DNA of 64,000 nucleotides from Mytilinidion resinicola (GCF_010093595.1 NW_022985457.1:678608-742607), one strand, 5' to 3'. Shown: positions 23,590 through 35,168, counted from the stretch's first letter. Program-made: numbers and translations. Notes: generated by a model not told the origin, from the letters alone.

Positions 23590-25160
23590 CTAGAGCCTAC
23601 TCTCAACGGACCGCGCGTCCGGTGAATGCCCTTTCGCGGGGGTCTCCTCATGTACCTCTACCACCCTTTCGCTGTCGTCGACAGTCCCATTTTTCGGGTT
23701 ACTAGACACGAATGTTAGCAATCATGTCGGTCTAAGGACAGCTTTAAGAACTTACTCTTTCCGCTCGATATACCACGAGATTATGTGCGCGAGGGCAATT
23801 AGACATACCGCATTCGCCAGTACGAAAGGGTACCCCTTCTTGAACCGCGGAGCCTCCATAGTCTTGAATGTCAAAAGCGGAGTCCATGCAGTGGTTGACT
23901 GTGCTAGAGCATTCGCCAGAAGGAGCGTGAAAGATCGCTCTGCCGGAGAATACTTCAGCTGGCTGTTGATCCATCCGTACAAAACGCTCGACATGGCGAC
24001 TGCGGAGTACGTCGTCATGAACGCGAACCACTTCGCCGGCTCCGGAACATCCCATATCGTCAGAATCACTAGTCCGATGATGTTCCACGTATGCGCCAGC
24101 GTAATTGCCCAAGCAGGCCCAAGGAGCAGGTCCGACGAAAAGCACACGAGGAGCGTATAGAAGATACCGAGACCTGGAGACGCTGTACCAAGCTCGTTCA
24201 GTCGGCTCTTAGAGTAGCGTTTCAAGCTCTTGAGCCAGAGAAGATACCCGCCTGTCGATGTGTTGACACTGCCATTCCAGAAGAAGACATCCAGAAGCAG
24301 GAGCGCCCAAATCCGCGGACTCTTCGCCAACTTCACGACGGTACCCCACGTGACTTTTCCGGTAAGCACGTGGCCTGCCCTTTCTAGCCGAAAAGACGCA
24401 AGCTCGATGTCTTTCTTCGTTAGAATCAGTCGATTGGGCTTGTCTGGCGTTCCTGGAAGAACTACGAGTCCGAGCAGGCCGATTGGGATGGTGATGATGG
24501 CGCAGATGATATACATCCACCTCCAGCCGGCGAGTCCATGGAGGCCGTCTAGTTTCGCTGACGCACCGGCTTGGATGAAGCCTGCGGTCATGGTTCCTAG
24601 GGTGAGACCGACATAGAACACGCCGCCCCTTCTGGCAATTTCGTCGCCACGATACCAGGAGCCGAAGATGAAGTGCATCGCCGGGAAAAAGGCAGCCTCA
24701 AACCACCCGACCAAGAAACGATACGCCGCGAGTTCAGCGTAGGAGTTGGCTCGGTACTGAAGCAGCGTAAACACGCCCCAGACGACATCCAGAGATGGTA
24801 TTAACAAATACATCGGAATCTTAGGGAATAGAAACAAGAATGGCAGCTGTCCAAGAACTGCACCGAGGGTGTACAGCGTCTGAAGATGTACGAGCTGATT
24901 GTTTTGGAAGTTCAGGTCCTCTTTGAGACCTCCGACGTACGCATTGTCTATCTGAGGGTCAGCACTCGACTATACACGTGATCCAGGAGTTTCGACGTAC
25001 TTATGTTTGCTTGGTCGATGTATTTGACCCAGTAAGAAAGAAAAGCATAGGGGACGATTAGGAGATCCAGCTTCAAGATGAGCTTACGTTCTTCGGCAGT
25101 GTCCTCGTCAGTGAACCACTTGATGCGGTACCATTTGGACGATCTCTTCGGGATTGCCAT
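23590..25160 (-). CDS. MFS transporter, Dal5/allantoate permease (ACS) type
   Basis: Exons: 25160-25001, 24947-23756, 23701-23590 (introns 53 and 54 nt); 487 residues with about 12 membrane segments. Diagnostic stretches are KLDLLIVPYAFLSYWVKYID, NNAYVGGLKEDL, YRFLVGWFEAAFFPAMHFI and GWRWMYIICAIITIPIGL. I start at the ATG at 25160, because the frame upstream begins with TTG. The last intron puts the frame past a stop (taa at the donor) into a charged cytosolic tail ending VESRL. Relatives import allantoate, vitamins, small carboxylates or dipeptides. It is divergent from the Baeyer-Villiger gene, which suggests shared control and import of that pathway's substrate (inference). Confidence 0.92.
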
Positions 25161-26008
25161 GTCGACAGAAATCGAATTCAAAGATGATAATGCACTTGGA
25201 TGCAGACGGGCGGTCCAGATCTACATCTTTTATCTTGGCTGGTGCAGTATACCTACGACGCAGATTTTCTAAATCGTCAATATGCCACGACATTGCGTAA
25301 GTAGAGTTTACTACCACATTAATGGGTTTACCTCGGATGTCTGACTTGAAACTGTGAGCATAGGTAAATAATAAGACCGAGATGCTACTATCGAGAAAGG
25401 CGCCGCGATACGATGATGGACAGATGAAGCGCGTGGGAGACATCGTAGGCCTTGGCCTGGACTTACGTTACTAACGCCTCCACGCCCCAAGCCGTGGATC
25501 ATCATCGGAGCTTGTATCACGCAATAGAAACGCAATAGCCTGGGATAATATCACTCGCTAGTGGGGCTGCCCAGATAGGCAATGCGAGAGGATACTGCAG
25601 AGTCAACTTCCATGCACGGCACGACGCAGCCAATGGTTCGCCTAATTAAAGTCGTGCAACGTCGTGCGGGCCGATCAACGGCACCTAGTATTTATGGGGC
25701 CTCCGATTTGTCGTTGATAAGGCTGTGGAGCAGTCGTGGTTTTTGTGATCGAGTGGGGCAAAGGCGTGCTCACCATTGTCCGTTGATGCCAAGGATCAAC
25801 CCCAACATACGTAAGGGCAACGTTGAAACACCACTCACCCGACATATTCCTATCGTGTAAGATACCCTCTTCTTTACCTTGCAAGCCACAAGGTCAAGAA
25901 TTGGCCGAGAAGGGTGTTGCGCTCCGAAGCTGACGATAAAGATAGTCCCGAGGACCACCCATAATTGGACGTTCGGTACAGTACACTTCACTAAACATCT
26001 ATTCCAAT
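25161..26008. promoter_or_regulatory. Divergent promoter between Dal5-type MFS and Baeyer-Villiger gene
   Basis: 848 bp between two divergent start codons at the centre of the redox/transport cluster, and a likely place for co-regulation. No gene is supported inside it. I could not identify a specific zinc-cluster site without a comparison set. Confidence 0.4.
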
Positions 26009-27899
26009 ATGCCACCGTCTCTCGAAGACCCTATCCAGGCGGCAGAAGACCCACACCTCGAGGCCGCTGAAGAAAAGCTCGATACATGGACAGTTCTTCC
26101 ATTGCCGCCAAAGTCCCAGGCGCCGTTGAATTATCCAAAGTCCAACTTGAAGCTTGAGGACCATTGCATCGACGATTTACGAAAGCTGAGAGTGGCGGTA
26201 ATCGGAGCAGGCCTATCTGGAATATCAGCGGGTATTCTACTGCCAGCAAAAGTTCCAAATATTGACCTGACTATCTTTGAGAAGAACCAGGACGTGGTAA
26301 GACTTAGCCTCAACTTTTCCCCTCGGTACTATTTCTAATTGTCTCATCTTGCGCATTTAGAGTGGTACGTGGCTTGAAAACATATATCCTGGAGTTCGCT
26401 GCGACATCCCAGCCCACGTCTACCAAAGCACATTCTCGCCAAACACGCAGTGGTCGGAACGGTTCGCCCAAGGTCCGGAGATTCGAGATTACTGGCAAGC
26501 TCAAGCTCGCAAACATGATGTCTACCGTTATATCAAACTGGGGCATCGCATCGAATTTGCAGAGTGGGAAGAAAAGGAATCCAACTGGGTGGTGAAGGTG
26601 CATGACCTGAAGACGGATGAGACATCCGACGAAAAGTTCGACTTTGTAATCTTGGCTATTGGACGATTTAATCGTTGGAAGCTCCCCGATTATCCAGGAG
26701 TCGATGAATTTAAAGGTGTGCTACGACACACCTCAGACTGGGACCCTACTTTTGAGCCTAAGGGGAAGACCGTCGCAGTCATTGGAAACGGAGCAAGCGG
26801 CATTCAGGTGACTCCGGCTTTACAGAAGACAGCGAAGCATGTGGGCCATTACGCTCGAAATCCTACGTGGATCGCAACTTCGTGGGCTGGAGACGAAAGG
26901 ATAGATGGACCGCAGCCATATTCAGAAGAACAGCGAGAATCGTTCAATGACCCGGAAACCTATCTCAAGTTCCGAAAAGAGCTTGAGGTGAAGTATTGGA
27001 GGCGATTCAAGGCGATGCTTAGGGGCTCGGAGGAGAATGCAGGCATGAGAGAGACGTTTATTGAGATCATGAAGAAACGCACAGAAGGGAAACCAGAGCT
27101 ATTGGCCGGCCTGATTCCAGATTTCGCTCCTCATTGCCGACGTCTTACCCCTGGTCCTGGCTACCTGGAAGCTATCACACAGGACAACGTCGAATTCATC
27201 CAGACCAAGATCAAGCGATTTACTGAAACTGGAATTGAGACCATTGACGGAAATCACCGCGAGTACGACGCAATCTTCTGCGCTACTGGCGCAAATATTG
27301 ACCTCGCGCCACCTTTCTCCGTGAAATCGCGCGGAATTGACCTGAAAGATGCATGGAAGCCCGGAGGCGTTTTTGGGTTTCCTTACACCTATCTTGGGCT
27401 TGCCACGCCAGGGTTCCCAAACCTTCTAATCCTCGCAGGCGCACATGCCACTGGACCTTCCGGTACAGTGCCACATAGCGTGGAGACTCAGCTCACTTAT
27501 TACGCTAAGCTCCTCCGAAAGGTGTCATCGCAAGGCATTAAGACCATTGTTCCAAGCAAGAAAGCTGCGGATGACTTCATCGAGTATTCAGATGCCTTCT
27601 TCCCCAAAACAGTCCTCACAGACAACTGCAGCTCTTGGAACAACGGTGGCAGACCAGGTGCCCGAATTCACGGGCTCTGGCCTGGCAGCGCTGCCCATAT
27701 TACCATTGTTCGTCGTGACCCTCGATGGGAAGATTGGGAGTACGAGTATATCACCGACAGTGGTAATAGGTTTGCATACTTTGGTAATGGCTACACGAAG
27801 AGGGAAACCGAGCCAGGTGCCGACTTGACGACATACCTCAAGCTGCCATCAGAGATCAACCTGAAAGACCTTCACGAGAGCTGGTGGGACTTACCTTGA
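26009..27899 (+). CDS. Baeyer-Villiger-type flavin monooxygenase
   Basis: Exons 26009-26296 and 26361-27899 (64-nt intron), 608 residues. The FAD Rossmann motif is VIGAGLSG (about residues 65-71), followed by TWLENIYPGVRCD. The Baeyer-Villiger fingerprint FxGxxxHxxxW is present as FKGVLRHTSDW (about 213-223). The NADPH Rossmann motif VIGNGASG lies just after it. A C-terminal ATG-type motif FCATGAN is also present. The N-terminal extension of about 55 residues is typical of fungal homologues. Class B monooxygenases insert oxygen next to a carbonyl using NADPH and FAD. The reaction fits a cluster that also has FMN monooxygenases and an SDR, but the ketone substrate is unknown. Confidence 0.93.
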
Positions 27900-28562
27900 T
27901 CAAGTCCCGGTACCTACAACCTGGTTCATGGGATTTGCTTCAAGATTTCGGAGTTCTATGTTCAGGGGCTTCGATATTACTTTCAAATGTGCCTTATACT
28001 ATCAAATTCGAGTGTCCAATAACTTCTCGGCTTTCTTAGCGCAAATAAACACCCTTTCAGACAATAAGAGGCGTTATAAGCGCCGCATATCATACAGTTT
28101 TTTGCAACGTTTATAGACTAATACAACCTCACCGCTCAACCGTAGTTCACCCATTCTGAAACAATCGCCGAAGTGAATGGACATATCTCGGCCTCTGCTC
28201 GTATACGATAGGAGAATTTTCCGTGCCCAGAAGGCGGGACACGGTGGCATGGCGTGCGGGGTTACTTGATATGTCGCGATATTTGCGTGCTCACACCCCT
28301 GCCATTGCTGTGCAATACCTGGTACAAACTTCGTGTGACGGAGACATCGCTAAGTATCTGTGGCGTGTGTGGTATCTATTGTGTATATATTCTTCAAGAG
28401 TACCGGAGAGTTCAATTGATCTGCAGGGTATCTCGAGCTTCAAGTTCCACTCAACCATTTTCACTAGACTTCTCGTTGGCTTGGGAGATCGCTTCAGCCC
28501 CGGCGGAGACTAAGACAATAGTTCATCGTTCCAATTGAGCTACCAGCTCTATCTAGATCAAA
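27900..28562. promoter_or_regulatory. Intergenic, presumed promoter of UNC93-like gene
   Basis: 663 bp, AT-rich in its first half. No gene is supported. Confidence 0.35.
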
Positions 28563-30361
28563 ATGGGAACTCCCTTAGAGCCTCAGGAATCCGACTCTCA
28601 CGTTCAAGATGATTCTCGCCCCGAGGATACATCACACCCTAGTACGCCCCCTCGATCCACCTTCATCATTACCACCAAGCTAATCTTGTTGAAGCAAAAT
28701 GGTACCGCTCAACCTTCTACAACATCACCATTCTCGGTTTATGTAACTTCGCCGCACCCGGAATCTGGGGCGCCATGAACTCGCTTGGAGCGGGTGGCGC
28801 TGCATCGCCGCATCTCATCAACTCCGCCAACGCGCTTACCTTTTGTTTGATGATCTTGGGTTGCCTCTTTTCGAGTGTGCTTGTAAGATACATTGGCATT
28901 AAGGGGGCGCTGCTTTTCGGAACTCTGGGATATGCACCCTACGCTGCTGGCCTCTATACTAACAACCGTTTCGGGACCGAATGGTTTGTTCTTTTCGGAG
29001 CTGCTCTATGCGGTATCTCTGCAGGAGTCTTTTGGATGGCCGAAGCAGCTATTGCTATTGCTTATCCAGAGCCTTGGAATAAGGTAAGTCTGAGACTTTC
29101 TAGGCAAGCCGCTATTCCAAAGCTCACTAACGGTTTTTCTAGGGCAAAGCACTCGGCTATTGGTTGACCTATCGTCTATCTGGGCAGATCTTAGGCGGTG
29201 CCATCAATCTGGGAATCAACGCGAAGAACAACCAAGCCGGGAAAGTCTCGTATACCGTTTTCCTCGTCTTCATTGCTCTGCAAGCTACCGGCCCATTTGT
29301 TGCTCTATTATTAAACAGGCCATCCAAAGTCCAGAGGAAGGATGGAAAGCAGGTGCATTTGAGCATTGTAGATGATCCGATCCTCGGGATCAAGAAGACG
29401 TTGCGACTATTCTTCACGAAAAATTTCCTCCTCATTGTGCTTTGGATTGGACAAGCCGTGTTCGCAGAGGCCGTGTTTTTCACCTATCGTAAGATGATCC
29501 TACCATTCTACATTTTTATCTAGGATCTAGCTAATACAGACACAGTTTCGCGTGAGTGGTGTATTTACAGCGCAGTGAACCTAGCACGAAGACTAACATA
29601 ACCCAGTATGGTTCAGCGTTAGAGCCCGCGCTCTCGGGTCCTTTTTGTCCGGGATCGTTGCCGTTATTTCGGGCAATATTCTAGGGGTACGCCAAAGCCA
29701 CGTGACCTCGCAACGAATTGAATCGATCACTGACCATCATATAGGCCTACTTAGATTCCAAGCGTACAACCTTGAAGTCCAAGGCTCGCTATTCGTTCGC
29801 AGTCATTGCAGTACTCCAAGGCGCGTGGTGGATCTGGGCTACAGTCGTAGTAACCAAGTTCCGGCACACGAAGCCAACCTACGACTGGTCAGACCCAGGT
29901 TTTGGCCACGCGTTTGGAGTCTTCATCCTCTTGAACACCGGATTTCAGATCAACTATCTCTTCCTGTAAGTCCTTCGGTGCTCTTTTCGAGTCGAATTGA
30001 TACGAGCGTGGCATTTAGGTACTTCATGATCACCAACCTCGCCAAAAACGAGCCGGAGGTCATCCGATACGCCGCTCTGCTTCGAGGTACCGAGTCTGCA
30101 TGGCAAGCGCTCAGCTACGGATTAAACTCTATCACGATATTCGCGCAAGTGGGTAGCGTGTATCTCAATTTCGCGCTATGGGCCATTGCTCTCGTGCCTG
30201 CGTGGCTCGTCTTGAGACACTTTGGAGTCGAGGCATTACACAAGGAGGCAGAATTGGGAGGTCTTGACACGCCAAACAGCACAGGCAAGGAAGAGGTTGG
30301 TGTTTCGGACCACGAGAGAAAGCTTTCGGTGACCTATATTCCTGATCCGGTCGACAAATAG
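28563..30361 (+). CDS. UNC93-like MFS transporter with a 6-nt microexon
   Basis: Exons: 28563-28641, 28695-29083, 29143-29488, 29546-29551, 29607-29686, 29745-29965, 30019-30361; 1464 nt, 487 residues. Characteristic stretches are WGAMNSLGAGG, YIGIKGALLFGTLGYAPYAAG, GISAGVFWMAEAAIAIAYPEP, SGQILGGAINLGIN and SVRARALGSFLSGIVAV. About 11-12 membrane segments and an acidic-to-polar C-terminal tail. Exon 4 is TTTCGC only. Its flanks have good branch sites (ctaat, ctaac), acceptor acacag and donor gtgagt, and it supplies the residue before the conserved LWFSVRARALG block. The first intron is best placed with acceptor at 28694, which has a ctaat branch site. Fungal members are poorly characterised carriers often found next to metabolic clusters. 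Confidence 0.9.
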
Positions 30362-30922
30362 TAAGCTGCCATTTCAGTTGCCAAGTATGGGGTATCAAAC
30401 ATATAGCCAGATGTTCAGATTTGAGCCGTTTTGTATCAGATTCAAACCCTGTATCTCCGACGTACATATTTAAAGGACTAGGTCTAGGTGAAGCTAGATT
30501 CGTGTGTAAATGAGATGGTGGAAGTAGAACCACGATCCGCAGATAGAAGTTTGCTCAGTGCGCGTGTAAGCATCGTCTCACGGCTTCCGGGGTATTCTCG
30601 GGAGCGTAAAGCGGTAGTAGTAATTGTATGTACGTAGCTCAATTACAGCATTACAGCATCATACGATCCTCCGTCTTCCTTAGTTTAGTCGTTCCGGACA
30701 AAGAGCACAAGCGGGGCACAGTGGGTATTTTCTCCCCTTCGGACCTCGAATGGGTGGGCCTGAGTATTTATTCTTGCGTGCCATATTGCGTCCTCTCACC
30801 CCGGACTCACGTCATCTACGCTAAGCCACGTGATTGCTACATCTTCTAGCTTGGCTATTGTGTCGTTATCATCTCTACATATGCCTAATTTTTTAGAAGA
30901 TCTAGATCCAAGCATAGCAAAC
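30362..30922. promoter_or_regulatory. Presumed promoter of monooxygenase copy 2
   Basis: A 561-bp gap between two rightward genes, with no supported gene. Confidence 0.35.
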
Positions 30923-32808
30923 ATGACGGAACAGAAGCAAAAGAAGCTTATCATCAATGCCTTCGTAGAGATGTGTAAGCTCACGTGACTTAAGCGAACC
31001 ATGAGCATCCTTACTGACTTCCACTCAGGCAGCGGACACCAGTCCCCTGGTCTCTGGAGACATCCCGATGATGAGTCCCACAAGTTCAACGACGTCGGAC
31101 ACTGGGTTGAACTAGCGAAGCTACTCGAGGCTGCTAAAGTTCATGGGATATTCATCGCTGATGTTTTGGGTAAGGCTTCTATTCCTAAAGCGGCAATGTT
31201 TGATCCGCGGAGCTGTATTGAGGGACTCACTAGGTGGCTACGACGTCTACAATGGAACCCTTGACGCGGCCATTCGATCGGGTGCCCAGTGGCCGGTCAA
31301 TGAGCCACTTGCAGTGGTCTCGGCGATGGCTGCGGCGACGAAGAGTATTGGGTTTGGCGTTACGGTTTCGACGACGTATGAGCAGCCGTATCATCTTGCT
31401 AGGAGGCTATCGACGGTGGACCACCTTAGTAAGGGACGGTAAGATGTTTCTGCTCATCACCTGTCCTTGTCTTTCTGCTTCATCGGTCGTTCTTTTGCAA
31501 TTATTCGATTCATGTTTAAATTCCTACGCTGGCGGTTCGCTTCTTTCTTCTAATCACACGTACCTCTAGACTCGGCTGGAATGTAAGCTTTGTCCTTAAC
31601 CTCTTTCCAAATTAAGCTCACCCAAACCCTCAAGATCGTGACCAGCTACCTCGACTCCGCCGCCCGCAACCTAGGCTTCACTGAGCAACCCAAAGTACCC
31701 CCCTGCCCCTTTCTTACTCTTTATCCACCCAGCTTACCCAATCCAAGCACGACGACCGCTACGCCCAAGCCGAGGAGTACGTCCAAGTAATCTACAAGCT
31801 CCTCGAATCCTCCTGGCGCGACGACGCCGTAATCCTCGACCGCGAAAAGGGCATCTACACCGACCCCACCCGCGTCCGCGAAATCAACCACAAAGGCCGC
31901 TTTTTCAACGTGCTCGGCCCGCATATCTGCCAACCGAGCCCGCAGCGCACGCCCCTTCTTCTGCAAGCCGGAACCAGCAAAGCGGGCAAGCAGTTCGCTG
32001 CTCAGCACGCGGAGGCGATCTTCGTTTCAGCACACGCACCGGTGGTTTGTGCGAAGAACATTGCGGAGATCCGAGAGCTCGCGAAGACGGAGTTCGGGAG
32101 GACGCCGAGTAATATCAAGGTGCTGGCGCTTGTGACGCCGATTCTAGGACGGACGACGGAGGAGGCGCAGGAGAAGTTTGAGGAGTACAAGAAGTATGCG
32201 TCGAGCGAGGGGGCGTTGGCGTTGTTTTGTGGGTGGACAGGGATCGATTTGGGGAAGTATGGGGATGAGGAGGAGTTGAGGCATGTGGAGAGTAATGCTG
32301 TCAGGTATGTAAATAAAAGGAGAGATCACTTGGTGGTTGGTGAAAGCGGACTAACGGCGATAGATCGACCGTGGAAGGGTATGCGCGTTTTTCTCCGGGT
32401 ACCTCGAAGTGGACTAAGCATACGATCGCGGAGCATATCAGCATTGGGGGCAACGGCCCGGTGCTAGTTGGAACTCCTACACAGGTGGTGGACGGACTGC
32501 TGACTTGGGTCAAGGAAGCCGATGTGGATGGTTTCAATTTAGTACGTCGCGGACCTTTCGATTGCGCAGTAATGAAGGTAAACCAAGAAAGTCACACTAA
32601 CGTGGTATATTAGGCCTACACCCTATTCCCTCAGTCATTCAAAGACATCGCGGAACTTCTTCTCCCCGAACTGCAATCTCGAGGCCTCTTTTGGGACGAC
32701 TATGCAGTTCCAGGAGGCACGTACAGGGAGAACTTCTACCAGAAGCCTGGGCAGTCTGGGCCTCTAGATGAGCACGTTGCGGCATCTTATCGATGGAAGG
32801 CCGAGTAA
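30923..32808 (+). CDS. Luciferase-like FMN-dependent monooxygenase (NtaA/SnaA/DszA family), copy 2
   Basis: Exons: 30923-30974, 31029-31169, 31234-31438, 31570-31582, 31635-31694, 31748-32304, 32364-32541, 32614-32808; 466 residues. Motifs match copy 1: SGHQSPGLWRHPDD, FIADVLGGYDVYNGTLD, AQWPVNEP, LSTVDHLSKGRLGWNIVTSY, SPQRTPLLLQAGTSKAGKQFAAQHAEAIFV, EHISIGGNGPVLVGTP, ADVDGFNL. Exon 4 is a 13-nt microexon encoding LGWN. It has seven introns against three in copy 1, at different places, so the two are old paralogues or separately acquired rather than a recent tandem duplicate. The third intron (131 nt) is longer than its neighbours. It needs an external FMN reductase by family rule. Confidence 0.92.
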
Positions 32809-32810
32809 GC

Positions 32811-33545
32811 CTGATCTAGGGCCTAGTGAACTTTACATCTTGTTTTGAATTTGATGAATGGGCATGGGGTAGGTCACATGGTCAAGTAGGATACCAAATC
32901 GCATGCGCTATAGTCCTGATATATGGTCTAGCGGAATTTATATGAGATATCCTGATTTACAGCCTCGTGAACTTTATATCGTGCTGTGTTCTTTGATCAA
33001 GCGGCGTGACGTAGCTCAAGTGTCCAAATAGGTTGCCAAACTGCACGCGCCACCGGCCTTGATTAGAGCGTGTTTGAGTTTCCGTCCAGTCTTGGATCAG
33101 CCATGGACGTGTCTTGATTGAGAGGCTCATAGCTTTTCTATCTTATTTGTTACCGAGACAATGTGCGTGAGGTGGCTCAGGTAATCAACCAGGGTCGCAA
33201 AGTGTCCGTATCATGGCGCTGGTGTAGGTCTCAGTGGAATTCGCACCTATGCGACCATCACAGTAACTATGTGCTGAATTACAGGGTCGAGAATTTTACG
33301 TCTTATTTCATTTTAGATGCATGCACCTGGGGTGGCCCAAGTAGTCAAAATAGATCCGCAGACATTACGCGAGAAAAGCCAGATTTAGGACGTCGTAGAA
33401 TTTTCATCTGATTTCAGGTTTCCTAGTGGCTACGCCCTGATATAGAGTGCCACAGCTTTTACATCTCATTTAATTCTGGCCGCACAGACATGGGGTACCT
33501 CACGTAGTCAAGCACATTAGCAATTCAAAAGCAATTTTGTCTAAT
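32811..33545. repeat. Decayed repeat array downstream of monooxygenase copy 2
   Basis: A motif close to TGATxTAGxxxxxxGxxAxxTTTACATCT followed by ATGGGGTAGCTCACGTAGTCAAGT recurs at least five times (AACTTTACATCT near 32829, ACTTTATATC near 32971, AGCTTTTCTATCT near 33131, AATTTTACGTCT near 33292, AATTTTCATCT near 33399, GCTTTTACATCT near 33454). Spacings are about 140, 160, 160, 108 and 55 bp. Copies are diverged, so this looks like an old minisatellite or a decayed tandem array. No coding frame fits. Confidence 0.6.
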
Positions 33546-33659
33546 TCGTACAGTCTAAGCCTAATACGCACTCATTCCACCGCAAAGGTGGCGCTATTCA
33601 AGTGACTACACAAAGGGGCCTTATACCGGAACATTCGCCAAAGAAACCCCCAGATACCA

Positions 33660-35168
33660 CTACTCAGCGTTGGCCAGAACGTCGAAATAGCCAGAAGATG
33701 CAACCTGGAGGCCACGCGGCGGGGCCTTCTTCCCCTTCTTTCCACCACGCCTCTTGCCTCCGCGCACCTTCACCTCACCCCCCGCCTCAATCTTCTCCTT
33801 CTTTTCGCCTTCCTCGGACTCACCCTCTGTGTCCTTGTTCTCCTCTTCGGGCTTTTTCTCCCCCTGAGAGGGCTTCTCCTCGGCGCGCTTCGTCTCCTCA
33901 ACCTCCACCTCTCCAGCCTCAACTCCAGGAACTTCCGGAACATCCACCACAGCCGACCGCGGCACACCACGCCAATCCCACTGGCTCATCCGCTTGTTGT
34001 CGTACGCGGAGGTCTCCCCGTCCCACCACTGCGTCTCCTCAGCGCGGAGGTATCCCGGGAAGAACTCCTCCAGAAGCGCATAGCCCGTGTTCTTGTACGT
34101 GACTTCCGCGTCCATAAGCCCATCCATAACCTTCGCACTCGTGATAGTCTCGACGTGCTTCAGCGGGATATTGCGCCTCGCCGGGTTGCGGCTCATGCCC
34201 GCGGCGAAGAGGTTCTGCACCATCCCTAGGCCCCCAACCACGATCAAGTACCAGTTGTTGGAACCCACACCGGCGATGGAGATGAGGATGGCGAGCCAGC
34301 AGAGGCCCTGTAGGGCGGCGACGACGATGGTGATTGCGAAGCCGAGGGGGGTGCCGAAGACGGTGATGGCGAGGCTGATAGGCTTGCCGGTGATGGCCTC
34401 CTTGGTGGTGCGAGTGAGCAGTGGCAAGGCTAGGGACTCCCACGCGCGCTTCGAGCGAGGCAGCTCCGGCGTGGCGAGGTCTTCGAGATCGAGGCAGTTG
34501 CCGTTGCCGCGGATGATCATGATGTCGCGCGAGCCGTTTCCGGCGGTCAGCGCGAAGACCTTCTTGGAGTTGCGGCGGCAGGCGAGCTTCTCGGCTTGCC
34601 ATTGCGGCAATCCGCCTGCGATGAGGGCGAGGGCGGTGCCGGCTGTTAATGTGGTCATGGCGCTCCAGTCACCGTCTGTGTGGACAGGCTTGTAGGCAAC
34701 CACACACTGTAGAAGCGCCGTGACGATGGCAGAGTAGAGGGCGTTACCATGACCGGCGATGGCAGCGTTGCCGGTATCGGGCTGGGCGTCGTAGACGGAG
34801 ATACGGAGGGCTTCATTCTCGAGGGGTTTCGAGTTGTTCAGGTGGATGATGCTGTCCCTCGTGAGGCGACCGATCACCCAGTTCCTATTCTCGCGGACAT
34901 ATCCGGTCTCGATGTTGTAGACCTTGACGAGGTGATCGGGTTCGGGCAAAAGACGGCCGTCCCCGGTGATGCTGGTGAGTGCTTTGAGCGAATAGCCAAC
35001 CCAGCCGAACGAGAAGCAGACAGGCGTGACAGCACCTCCGGACGTTTGAGATAGCGCCTTCTGCACGACATCTCCGCCGAGAAGGAGCAGTATAGCGAGC
35101 ACTCCCTGAGGCTTGCCCCACTGCTCCAGAAGCTGATGTAGAGGCGGGGCGTTGTGGCTGGAGTCCAT
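33660..35168 (-). CDS. Uncharacterised fungal multi-pass membrane protein
   Basis: Single exon of 502 residues from the ATG at 35168. Hydrophobic segments lie near residues 22-37, 48-65, 140-158, 172-188 and 265-330 (the last being two or three helices, ITVFGTPLGFAITIVVAALQ onward). The C-terminal 110 residues are highly charged (runs of Glu/Lys) and end in a basic GGKRRGGKKGKK patch. Conserved-looking pieces include YNIETGYVRENRNWVIGRL and GMVQNLFAAGMSRNP. I do not recognise a characterised family; similar proteins are annotated as hypothetical in ascomycetes (from memory, unverified). The reading frame and membrane topology support a real gene. Confidence 0.8.
   Translation of the reverse strand: MDSSHNAPPLHQLLEQWGKPQGVLAILLLLGGDVVQKALSQTSGGAVTPVCFSFGWVGYSLKALTSITGDGRLLPEPDHLVKVYNIETGYVRENRNWVIGRLTRDSIIHLNNSKPLENEALRISVYDAQPDTGNAAIAGHGNALYSAIVTALLQCVVAYKPVHTDGDWSAMTTLTAGTALALIAGGLPQWQAEKLACRRNSKKVFALTAGNGSRDIMIIRGNGNCLDLEDLATPELPRSKRAWESLALPLLTRTTKEAITGKPISLAITVFGTPLGFAITIVVAALQGLCWLAILISIAGVGSNNWYLIVVGGLGMVQNLFAAGMSRNPARRNIPLKHVETITSAKVMDGLMDAEVTYKNTGYALLEEFFPGYLRAEETQWWDGETSAYDNKRMSQWDWRGVPRSAVVDVPEVPGVEAGEVEVEETKRAEEKPSQGEKKPEEENKDTEGESEEGEKKEKIEAGGEVKVRGGKRRGGKKGKKAPPRGLQVASSGYFDVLANAE

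Noticed and set aside
28642..28679. A 38-nt intron in the UNC93-like gene
   Set aside because: An acceptor 15 nt further on (28694) keeps the frame, gives a normal 53-nt intron and places a ctaat branch site correctly.
29489..29606. One single intron instead of a 6-nt microexon
   Set aside because: Two full sets of donor, branch and acceptor signals flank the six bases, and the family spacing fits only with them included.
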